Part shown: positions 7,278 through 12,939 of the stretch, one piece after another
How the letters are laid out: the number at the start of each line of letters is the position of its first letter
Position numbering within the stretch: position 1 is the stretch's first letter
Assembly (NCBI GenBank): GCA_046082625.1
Contig: JBJTYE010000118.1
Location: forward strand, 1 to 12,939
Reading direction: 5' to 3'
Length of the DNA stretch: 12,939 nt
DNA from: Casp-actino8 sp046082625
GTDB taxonomy: Bacteria; Actinomycetota; Acidimicrobiia; Acidimicrobiales; Ilumatobacteraceae
Notes under the pieces: model-generated
Databases searched by the model: none
The model's input: only the letters and a program-made list of their open reading frames with translations
Told to the model about the DNA's origin: nothing
Position numbers and translations under genes: made by a program

Positions 7278-8807
7278 ACCCTCGATTCGCGCGTCCTCGA
7301 CGATGCGGTAATCGGCTGTCCAGGAATCAGAGCTCACCGTGTGCAATGTGTAACCACGGTGGGCGAGTTCGGCGTCCACGATGGTGGGAAGGGCGATGAA
7401 CAGATCCTCGGCTCCATCGGGAGTGTTGCCACCGGATGAAATGGACGTGGTGACGAATTCGACGCCGCGTACGGTGTCCGGATCGCCGGTCACCGTGAGA
7501 GTGCCGACCCCGGCCAGATGGATGTCCCCGGTGAGCACGATCAGATTCTGCACCTGGCGTTCGGAGATACCGGTCAGGAGGCGGTCACGTCCCGGGGCAT
7601 AGCCGTCCCATTGGTCGTAGTTGAGGACCGCCTCACCCAACCGGATGTCCGACATCACCGTCTGGTTGGCCAGGACGTTCCAGACCGCCGTGGAGTCGGC
7701 GATGGTGTCGATGGCCCATTGCTCCTGTTCATCACCGAGCATCGATCGGGTCGGATCGCTGGCCTCCGGACACGCCGGTGTGGTCTGCAGGACGGCGTCC
7801 CCACAGGCTTGATCATCGCGGTACTGGCGGCCGTCGAGGGCCACCAGATTGATCAGATCGCCCCAGGTGAAGCGGCGGTAGATCGTCAAGTTCTCATCTG
7901 TCGGCGCTGGCAGACGAACCGGCATGTGCTCCCACCAGGCCTGGTAGGCGGCGGCGCGCCGCGCCGTGAAAGCGGCTGGATCGACGGGTGATCCGTCACC
8001 ACCCAATTGCGCCACCAACCCGGCGTAGTTGTTCTCGACTTCGTGGTCGTCCCAGATCACGATCCAGGGGCAGGCGTTGTGAGCAGCCTGCAACAACGGA
8101 TCACTGCGGTAGAGGGCGTAGCGATCGCGGTAGCCCTCCAGCGTCTCGGGTTCCTCGCCGTCGTGCAACCGCACGTCGCCGTTCTCGAGGCTGCCCGGGC
8201 CGCCCTCGTAGATGTAGTCACCGAGGAAGAGGACGAGATCCGGCTTCTGGTCCACCATGTCGGCGTAGGCGCCGTAGAAACCGTCGGTCCAGTTCTGACA
8301 AGAGGCGGTGGCGATTCGTGTCGTCTCGGTGGAACCAGCGGCAGGTGCCAGACGAGTGGTGCCGGTCGGGCTGGTCCAGTCCCCGGTGCGGAAGCGGAAG
8401 AATCCCCGGCCGTCGGGTGAGGTGAAGGCCGCGTCGACGTGCACCGTGTGGCCGTAGCGAGCCTCGGCGGTCACCAGACCGGAGGCCAGGAGTTCGGTGA
8501 AATCGGGATCCTGAGCCACCTCCCAGAGGAGATCGACATCGGTGGCGTCGAGACCGCCCTCGGGACCCGGGGCCAGACGGGTCCAGAGGATCACCGAGGT
8601 CGCGGTCGGATCCCCGGACGCCACCCCGAGGGTGAAGGGCTCCTGGGTGATCGAGGACTCCGGGACCGGTGTGGTCGAAGGCGGAGGCGACGTCGGCTCC
8701 GTGGACGCAGGCGTCGAATCGGTCGAGGTGTCGTTGCCGCTACAGGCGGCGACCACGACGGAGGCCCCGAGGGCCAGGAACATGCGGCGGGAAAGAGGAG
8801 TGGTCAC
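7212..8807 (-). CDS. phoD: PhoD-family alkaline phosphatase/phosphodiesterase, Tat-exported lipoprotein
   Basis: A 531-residue protein when started at the GTG at 8807. It has a near-perfect twin-arginine motif (SRRMFL, residues 6-11), a short hydrophobic stretch and the lipobox VVAAC with Cys22, then a Ser/Thr/Pro linker to about residue 55. It is therefore probably folded in the cytosol, exported by Tat and lipid-anchored. The N-terminal PhoD domain starts FTLGVASGDP with ILWTR. The metallophosphatase core shows C170 (TASCQNW), D197 and Y200 (FLGDYIYEGG), DDHEVENNYAG at 253-263, and D428/H430 (LTGDIHLAG). In the family these hold iron and calcium and release phosphate from phosphodiesters and monoesters, typically under phosphate limitation. 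The open frame continues upstream to 9386, but that part is antisense to another gene and lacks family sequence. No Pho-box is evident. Its 3' end overlaps the permease gene by 66 bp. Confidence 0.94.
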   Translation of the reverse strand: MTTPLSRRMFLALGASVVVAACSGNDTSTDSTPASTEPTSPPPSTTPVPESSITQEPFTLGVASGDPTATSVILWTRLAPGPEGGLDATDVDLLWEVAQDPDFTELLASGLVTAEARYGHTVHVDAAFTSPDGRGFFRFRTGDWTSPTGTTRLAPAAGSTETTRIATASCQNWTDGFYGAYADMVDQKPDLVLFLGDYIYEGGPGSLENGDVRLHDGEEPETLEGYRDRYALYRSDPLLQAAHNACPWIVIWDDHEVENNYAGLVAQLGGDGSPVDPAAFTARRAAAYQAWWEHMPVRLPAPTDENLTIYRRFTWGDLINLVALDGRQYRDDQACGDAVLQTTPACPEASDPTRSMLGDEQEQWAIDTIADSTAVWNVLANQTVMSDIRLGEAVLNYDQWDGYAPGRDRLLTGISERQVQNLIVLTGDIHLAGVGTLTVTGDPDTVRGVEFVTTSISSGGNTPDGAEDLFIALPTIVDAELAHRGYTLHTVSSDSWTADYRIVEDARIEGSAVSTWKRFEVAAGTPAVAEI

Positions 8808-8813
8808 GTGGCG

Positions 8814-8842
8814 AGTCTGACAGATGGCGACGTTCTGGTCCA
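8814..8842 (-). promoter_or_regulatory. Possible leaderless promoter of the PhoD gene
   Basis: On the minus strand TGGACC (8842-8837) and CAGACT (8819-8814) are spaced by 17 bases, and the -10-like box ends six bases before the GTG start. The match to consensus is only partial. No Shine-Dalgarno is present, which agrees with a leaderless start. Confidence 0.3.
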
Positions 8843-8904
8843 CGACGGTTCTGGGCCGATCGGCCCATGGATTCTCCGGACACCGACGGGCACCGTCCCG
8901 AACG

Positions 8905-9474
8905 ATGTTCACCGGTCGAACCTGGATCACGGCTGCCGTCCTCGTCGGCGCCACCGCATGTGGGTCCCCGATCAAGTCCTCGACCTCCGTCTCCACCTCC
9001 GGTCCGGCGTCGACGTCGCGATCTCTCGGGTCCCGTCCGACCACCAGTTCGGCGTCGTCGTCGGAAGGTGCCGTCGCTGCATCCTTCGACGCTCTCATGA
9101 TGCGACGGATCGAATGCGGACGTCGCCCGCGTACCTGCGACGTCGACGCATTGGCCGTGGTCGGAAGTCCGTTGCACGGGCGCCTCGCCGAACTCATGGC
9201 GGAGCGCCGTGGCACCCAGATCGTGGCATCGCGACGCGGGTCGTTGCGGTACCGCATCGATGGTGTGGATCTCCAGAGTCCTGATCGAGCTTCGGTCACC
9301 ACCTGTCTCACCGACGACACGGTGCTTGTGAGCGGTGGAGCCGTATTCGACGAAAGCCTCTTCAGCGCTCGATCGATCTGGACCATGCAGCGGGTGGACG
9401 ATGTGTGGCTCTGGGTGGATGACGAAGTACTGGAGTGGAGAAACGGAGAGGATCTGTGCGCGTTCGAGACGTGA
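8905..9474 (+). CDS. Small Ser/Thr-rich lipoprotein of unknown function
   Basis: A 189-residue predicted lipoprotein. MFTGRTWITAAVLVGATAC gives a signal peptide with the modified Cys at 19. A Ser/Thr-rich linker runs to about residue 53. A globular domain of about 135 residues follows, with four cysteines (C71, C78, C134, C185) that could make two disulfides. The start of the domain, SFDALMMRRIECGRRPRTCDV, and the late WLWVDDEVLEW resemble, from memory, small exported actinobacterial proteins with an NTF2-like fold; I cannot confirm this. The frame is open from an ATG at 8824, but that start adds 27 polar residues before the signal peptide and overlaps the divergent promoter region, so 8905 is preferred. 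No clear ribosome binding site is seen. It overlaps the next gene by 19 bp. Function unknown. Confidence 0.72.
   Translation: MFTGRTWITAAVLVGATACGSPIKSSTSVSTSGPASTSRSLGSRPTTSSASSSEGAVAASFDALMMRRIECGRRPRTCDVDALAVVGSPLHGRLAELMAERRGTQIVASRRGSLRYRIDGVDLQSPDRASVTTCLTDDTVLVSGGAVFDESLFSARSIWTMQRVDDVWLWVDDEVLEWRNGEDLCAFET
9445..9451 (+). promoter_or_regulatory. Ribosome binding site inside the lipoprotein gene
   Basis: GGAGAGG at 9445-9451 lies within the 3' end of the lipoprotein gene and four bases before the GTG at 9456. It selects 9456 over the in-frame GTGs at 9435 and 9471 as the start of the secreted-protein gene. Confidence 0.55.
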
Positions 9475-10292
9475 TCTGTTGTTGCGCGGTGGCGGTGGGT
9501 GCCACGACATGTTCGGCCGTCCCGGTCGAGGCCGCCGATGGGACCATCGGTTCGGGAGGCTCCGGCGAGGGACTGATCTGGGCGGGAGTGCAGTACTCGC
9601 GGACCCAGCCCTCGAGCGGCTCGTCATCGGAGTACACCTGGCGGACCCTCACCACCTACGACATGAATCTCGGTCAGGACACCTACATCACCAAAGTGGT
9701 GGACGGGATTCGGTATCGACTGTACGAACGGATCGCCCGGGACGGCACGCGGACCTTGGTCTGGGTGCCGATGGTGGAGACCTCACAGCTGGCCCGTCAG
9801 GCCGCCGTGCAGGTGCGCAGTCTGTTGCCGTCGCCGCGACTACGGATGGCCCCGCCGGCCGATGCCGGAGTGGTGAAGGTGGGGACATGGATCTGGCTGG
9901 ACGCCTCCAACTGGGTTCCGGTGAGCGTCTACGCCTGGATTCCCACCGACACCGGCACCGTCTGGGCGCGCACCACCGCCACCCCGGTGGTGCTTTCGTT
10001 CTCGACCGAGGACGACGGCACGCCGTCGGGAACCCGCCGGGGCTCGGTGAGTTGTCGCGGCCCGGGTCGGGTCTGGAGGCCGACCGACGGAGACGATGCG
10101 GTGTCGGCGTGCATGTACACCTATCGACATTCCTCGACCGGACGACCTGGTGGTGCCTTCGCCGCCACGGTGTCGGTGCAGTGGAGGGTCGTGTGGTCGT
10201 CGAACGTCGGTACCGGAGGAACGTTGCCGAGCGAGACAGTCTCCGCTCCGGTCACGGTGACGGTGGACGAACTTCAGGCCTTGGTCGGTTGA
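9456..10292 (+). CDS. Secreted protein of unknown function
   Basis: A 278-residue exported protein starting at a GTG with a good ribosome binding site. A short basic start, a cysteine-containing hydrophobic core (VICCCAVAVGA) and a likely signal peptidase I site after VEA (about residue 26) make it secreted. The preceding TTC lacks a proper lipobox residue at -1, so lipidation is unlikely. The mature chain is beta-rich: a Gly/Ser segment (30-58), VGTWIWLDASNWVPVSV at 142-158, and a C-terminal domain with C200 (SVSCRGPGRVW) and C219 (SACMYTYRHSS), probably a disulfide, then a VSVQWRVVW strand pattern. I recall this last arrangement from uncharacterised secreted actinobacterial proteins with an Ig-like look. 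The gene overlaps the lipoprotein gene, so the two products probably act together at the cell envelope. Function unknown. Confidence 0.78.
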   Translation: MRVRDVICCCAVAVGATTCSAVPVEAADGTIGSGGSGEGLIWAGVQYSRTQPSSGSSSEYTWRTLTTYDMNLGQDTYITKVVDGIRYRLYERIARDGTRTLVWVPMVETSQLARQAAVQVRSLLPSPRLRMAPPADAGVVKVGTWIWLDASNWVPVSVYAWIPTDTGTVWARTTATPVVLSFSTEDDGTPSGTRRGSVSCRGPGRVWRPTDGDDAVSACMYTYRHSSTGRPGGAFAATVSVQWRVVWSSNVGTGGTLPSETVSAPVTVTVDELQALVG

Positions 10293-11185
10293 CCTTCGGG
10301 CATTTCGGTCCGCGCTCGTTGCGACCAGACCACCCCGGTGATCACCAGAGCCGCGCCCAGTAATTGGATGGGAACGAGGGATTCGTCGAGGACCAGGACG
10401 ATCCAGATCAAGGTGAGCACCGGTTCGGTGGAGGCGATGAGCGCTGCCGGTGCCGGACCGAGATGGCGGACACCGAGGAAGAAGGCCATGGACGCCACCA
10501 CGGTGCTGACCACCCCGAGACCGATCATGGACGTTGCCACGCCGAGAGTCTCGGGAACCTCGATGGGCCAGGACAGGGGAGCGATGACGAGGGCGAAGGC
10601 CAACGATCCGGTCAGACTCCAGGTCGAGGCCACCAATCCGTCGCCGCCGCCGGATCCGGTCACCAGACGTTCGCTGTAGAGCACGTATCCGGCGTACAAC
10701 AGGGCGTTGCCTAAGGTGTACACGAGTCCGATGAGGGTGGCACCACCCGCGCCGTTGACGACTTCGGGCACGGTGAAGGCGATGCCGAGGAGGGTGACGC
10801 CGACCGCCAACCAGACCTGGGTCGGCAGTGATGCACCGAGCAGTCGCGACCCCACGGCCACCATGGCCGGGTAGGTGTAGATGATGACGATGTACAAGGC
10901 CCCGGGCAGATCGTCGAGACCGGCGAAGGCCATCCAGGCCATGGCCCCGAAGGTGACCCCGGCGGCGAAGCGAGGCTTCCAGGCCACCGACAGGGGATAG
11001 GCCCCGCCGCGGCGGTAGCGGATGAAGATGAACGACCAAGCCACCGGAGCGGCGATGGCGAAGCGCCAGAAGAGCACGTCGAGAGTGCCCAGTTCCTCGA
11101 GGACGTTCTTGCCGAAGACCGTGAAGAGCGAATACGCGCTGGCGCTGATCAGCATCCAGACGACGCCGCGGTGTTGGGAGGGCAC
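10274..11185 (-). CDS. EamA-family (DMT superfamily) transporter
   Basis: A 303-residue integral membrane protein with ten predicted helices made of two EamA repeats, about residues 7-138 and 150-287. Members are drug/metabolite exporters, often of amino acids or small metabolites. Typical features are the N-terminal helix RGVVWMLISASAYSLFTVFG, FWRFAIAAPVAW in the second helix, and the C-terminal repeat with ASTEPVLTLIW followed by LDESLVPIQLLGAALVITGV. The GTG at 11185 gives the usual short N-terminus, and no Shine-Dalgarno is seen. It starts 12 bp after the stop of the GGDEF-EAL gene on the same strand, so the two are likely co-transcribed. Its 3' end overlaps the secreted-protein gene tail to tail by 19 bp. 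The substrate cannot be predicted. Confidence 0.92.
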   Translation of the reverse strand: MPSQHRGVVWMLISASAYSLFTVFGKNVLEELGTLDVLFWRFAIAAPVAWSFIFIRYRRGGAYPLSVAWKPRFAAGVTFGAMAWMAFAGLDDLPGALYIVIIYTYPAMVAVGSRLLGASLPTQVWLAVGVTLLGIAFTVPEVVNGAGGATLIGLVYTLGNALLYAGYVLYSERLVTGSGGGDGLVASTWSLTGSLAFALVIAPLSWPIEVPETLGVATSMIGLGVVSTVVASMAFFLGVRHLGPAPAALIASTEPVLTLIWIVLVLDESLVPIQLLGAALVITGVVWSQRARTEMPEGQPTKA

Positions 11186-11197
11186 GAAGGAGAAACG

Positions 11198-12709
11198 CTA
11201 GGCCATCAGTTGGTCGACGGCGCGATCCACGGCCCATTCGAGCAGGAGATCCTCGAGGGCCCAGGCGGTGATCGCCGGGGCGTACAGGTGACCCTGTTGG
11301 CGGTGGCATCCGAGAGCCAGGAGAGCGTCGGCTTCGGCTCCGGATTCGACTCCGTCGGCCGAGACGGTGAGGTTCATGGTAAGGGCCATGTTGACGAGAG
11401 CTCGGACCACCGAACGGTCGCGATCCCCGGCCACCGAGTCAGCATGGGTCCGGTCGACGTGGGTCCGGTCGACACGGATCTCGTCCAACGGCAGTGTCCG
11501 CAGGACGTGCCAGGATCCGCTACTGGTGGCGTCCACTTCCAGACAGACCCGGGCACCTCGCTCTCGCAGATCGGCGAGGACGGTGCTGGCCGTCGAGAGA
11601 TCGCGTTGCACCGAGGTCTCGTAGACGTCCAAGGTGATCAGATGCAGATTGATGTCGTCGAAATATGTGTCGACGAATCCGTGCCTCCAGGCATTCGGAG
11701 TGCACTGCTGGGGAAGATTGACCCGGAAGCGAAATCCTGGCGGCAGACCGGCCGCCGACAGTCGACGAATGACCGGACGGGCCTGTTCCATGACGGCGGC
11801 CGTGAGTCGCTCCCAGGTGCTGGCGTCCTCGGCCATGGACAGCATGGTCCCGGCGTTGGTGATGGTTCCGTCGTGACGCAGCCAGCGGGCGAGGATCTCG
11901 GCGCCGACGAATGCTCCGGAAGTGACGTCGAATTCCGGTTGAAAGAACGGCACCACGTCGCCGGCATTGATGGAGCGACGCAGTTCGTCCTCTTCGCGGG
12001 CGCGCACCGTCATTTCGGTGCGAATGAGCGGGGTGAAGATCTCCACGCGGTTGCGGCCACTGCGCTTGGCCCGATGCAGAGCGGCGTTGGCGAAGCCGAG
12101 TAGGTCGGCGGCGGTGTCTCCTTCGTCCGGTCCGAGTGCCACGCCGATACTCGACGACACGCGCACCGGCTTGCCGGCCAGGTGCTGACCGCCGGTCTCT
12201 CCACCGCGGATTTCGATCTCGGTATCGAGAGTCGCGGCGACGGAGCGGGCGATCTCGATGACCGTGTCCAGCTGCGAGCCGTCCTCCAGCACCACGACGA
12301 ATTCGTCGCCGCCGAGACGTCCGGCGTGCGTGCCATCGGGAAGGACGTCGAGCAGTCGACGGGCGATGATCTGCAAGAGCTCGTCACCCACTGCATGGCC
12401 GAGGGAGTCGTTGATGCCCTTGAACCGATCCACGTCCAAATAGAGCACGGCGATACGACCCCCACGCGAACGGTCCTCCGCCACGGTGTCGAGCAGGGCC
12501 ATGATCCCCTGGCGATTGAGGAGTCCGGTGAGGTAGTCGTGCGTGGCGGCGTGGGCCAATTTGGCATTGGCGTCGGCCAGTTCGCGTCGCTCCGCGCGCA
12601 GACCGTCCACGATCTTGCGGGTGCGGTGCAACCAGGCGAATCCCCCGGCGATGAGGCCGGTCAGTCCGCCGATGACGGCGGAGACATAGGGCAGGGCCTT
12701 GGTGAGCAC
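11198..12709 (-). CDS. Membrane-anchored GGDEF-EAL protein (diguanylate cyclase with degenerate EAL domain)
   Basis: A 503-residue protein started at a GTG: one membrane helix (about 7-28), a short coiled-coil-like linker (RAERRELADANAKLAHAATHD), a GGDEF domain (about 55-225) and an EAL domain (about 240-495). The GGDEF domain has DxLTGLxNR, LDVDRFKGINDSLGHAVGDE and an intact GGDEF (133-137), so c-di-GMP synthesis is likely. The RxxD inhibitory site is absent (PDGT at that position). In the EAL domain E271 (EIL), N331 and E364 remain. The DDFG metal motif reads EVDA (391-394), the catalytic-region lysine is R412 (RVD), and AEGVE reads ADGVE (451-455). Phosphodiesterase activity is therefore doubtful; the domain may bind c-di-GMP or regulate. 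No sensory domain is present. An in-frame 15-bp duplication lies in the EAL part. Confidence 0.93.
   Translation of the reverse strand: MLTKALPYVSAVIGGLTGLIAGGFAWLHRTRKIVDGLRAERRELADANAKLAHAATHDYLTGLLNRQGIMALLDTVAEDRSRGGRIAVLYLDVDRFKGINDSLGHAVGDELLQIIARRLLDVLPDGTHAGRLGGDEFVVVLEDGSQLDTVIEIARSVAATLDTEIEIRGGETGGQHLAGKPVRVSSSIGVALGPDEGDTAADLLGFANAALHRAKRSGRNRVEIFTPLIRTEMTVRAREEDELRRSINAGDVVPFFQPEFDVTSGAFVGAEILARWLRHDGTITNAGTMLSMAEDASTWERLTAAVMEQARPVIRRLSAAGLPPGFRFRVNLPQQCTPNAWRHGFVDTYFDDINLHLITLDVYETSVQRDLSTASTVLADLRERGARVCLEVDATSSGSWHVLRTLPLDEIRVDRTHVDRTHADSVAGDRDRSVVRALVNMALTMNLTVSADGVESGAEADALLALGCHRQQGHLYAPAITAWALEDLLLEWAVDRAVDQLMA
11445..11474. repeat. Tandem 15-bp duplication in the EAL-domain coding region
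   Basis: Two adjacent 15-base units, TGGGTCCGGTCGAC plus one variable base (G at 11459, A at 11474), match at 14 of 15 positions. Because 15 is a multiple of three the frame is kept, and the protein shows VDRTH twice in a row (residues 413-422). Confidence 0.85.
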
Positions 12710-12714
12710 CGTTG

Positions 12715-12720
12715 ACTATC
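12715..12720 (-). promoter_or_regulatory. Possible -10 box of the GGDEF-EAL gene
   Basis: GATAGT on the minus strand (12720-12715) ends five bases before the GTG start, with no Shine-Dalgarno between. This fits a leaderless start, but there is no convincing -35 box. Confidence 0.25.
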
Positions 12721-12745
12721 GGAAGCCCCCGGCGGAATCTTGAAC

Positions 12746-12785
12746 GATTCGGGAGGATTTCTTGTGAGGTTTCCTCCTCGGAATC
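12746..12785 (-). terminator. Hairpin, likely terminator of the DUF1295-like gene
   Basis: GATTC/GAATC (12746-12750 and 12781-12785) and GGAGGA/TCCTCC (12752-12757 and 12772-12777) pair around a 14-base loop, with a small internal bulge. The hairpin begins three bases after the stop codon at 12789 in the reading direction of that gene. The U-run is weak, so its strength is uncertain. Confidence 0.45.
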
Positions 12786-12788
12786 CCT

Positions 12789-12939
12789 TCAGCGAGGGGA
12801 GCGGAGGCGCGGCAGGACCATCGGGGTCCTGGCCTTGTAGGCCTCCCAGCCCGGTCGCCGCTCGGCGCTGCGCTGTTCGGCGATGGGAATGCTGGCGGCG
12901 AAGAACATGACGGTCATGGCCAGCGCCCCGATACCGACC
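12789..12939 (-). CDS. DUF1295 / steroid 5-alpha-reductase-like membrane protein, C-terminal end (5' end outside window)
   Basis: The last 49 codons of a minus-strand gene that continues past the window edge; the stop is at 12789-12791. A hydrophobic end of a membrane helix (VGIGALAMTVMFFAASIPIA) is followed by EQRSAERRPGWEAYKARTPM and a basic tail. The sequence S-P-x-x-E-x-R, then R-P-G, then a Y within eight residues and a final Pro/Arg-rich end match the C-terminal NADPH-region pattern of DUF1295 and isoprenylcysteine methyltransferase/steroid 5-alpha-reductase-like proteins. These are membrane-bound reductases or methyltransferases, and this short piece cannot tell which. A hairpin follows the stop, suggesting its transcript ends before the GGDEF-EAL gene. 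Confidence 0.62.
   Translation of the reverse strand, partial: VGIGALAMTVMFFAASIPIAEQRSAERRPGWEAYKARTPMVLPRLRSPR

Noticed and set aside
8808..8904. Divergent gap between PhoD and the lipoprotein gene, checked for a Pho-box-like direct repeat
   Set aside because: No repeated 7-bp units with regular spacing could be seen; only a weak -10/-35 pair is reported.
8439..9284. 281-codon + strand open frame crossing the divergent promoter region
   Set aside because: It is antisense to the N-terminal PhoD coding region and out of frame with the lipoprotein; the product is low-complexity Arg/Gly-rich.
8808..9386. N-terminal extension of the PhoD frame by 193 codons
   Set aside because: It is antisense to the lipoprotein gene and puts the Tat signal peptide in the middle of the protein. 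The GTG at 8807 places the signal at the N-terminus.
9840..11309. 489-codon minus-strand open frame with Arg/His-rich product
   Set aside because: It is a shifted frame over the EamA gene and parts of two others. The EamA frame has clear helices and family motifs.

Overview
The window is GC-rich, dense, single-copy-looking bacterial chromosome. Its gene families point to a high-GC actinobacterium: a branched-chain-type ABC uptake system, an FMN/F420 split-barrel protein, a class B flavin monooxygenase, a Tat-exported PhoD phosphatase, and several GTG starts. At least one promoter looks leaderless, with its -10 box six bases before the start codon. The pair of small exported cysteine-containing proteins resembles, from memory, families common in Acidimicrobiia such as Ilumatobacter relatives. 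That placement is an inference. I see no rRNA, tRNA, CRISPR array, insertion sequence or phage gene, and no gene-free stretch above 300 bases.

Left block (1-7277, all + strand): the 3' part of a flavin-containing monooxygenase; a polytopic membrane protein of unknown function 1 bp downstream; a split-barrel (pyridoxamine-phosphate-oxidase-like) flavoprotein; a carotenoid-oxygenase-family non-heme iron dioxygenase with all four iron-binding histidines; a lipoprotein substrate-binding protein of the branched-chain amino acid type; and a LivH-LivM permease fused into one 669-residue chain. The order suggests uptake plus oxidative cleavage of some hydrophobic or aromatic substrate. No LivG/LivF ATPase is present in the window, so the transporter is incomplete here.

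Middle block (7212-10292): a PhoD-type phosphodiesterase/phosphatase on the minus strand, a predicted Tat lipoprotein, overlaps the permease gene tail to tail by 66 bp. Divergent from it run two overlapping + strand genes for a small lipoprotein and a secreted protein, both of unknown function.

Right block (10274-12939, minus strand): an EamA/DMT-family exporter preceded, 12 bp upstream, by a membrane-anchored GGDEF-EAL protein. Its GGDEF half looks catalytic but its EAL half has lost key metal-binding residues. Further upstream is the 3' end of a DUF1295/steroid-5-alpha-reductase-like membrane enzyme, followed by a likely hairpin terminator. Genes in this half are packed with overlapping convergent ends and little regulatory space.
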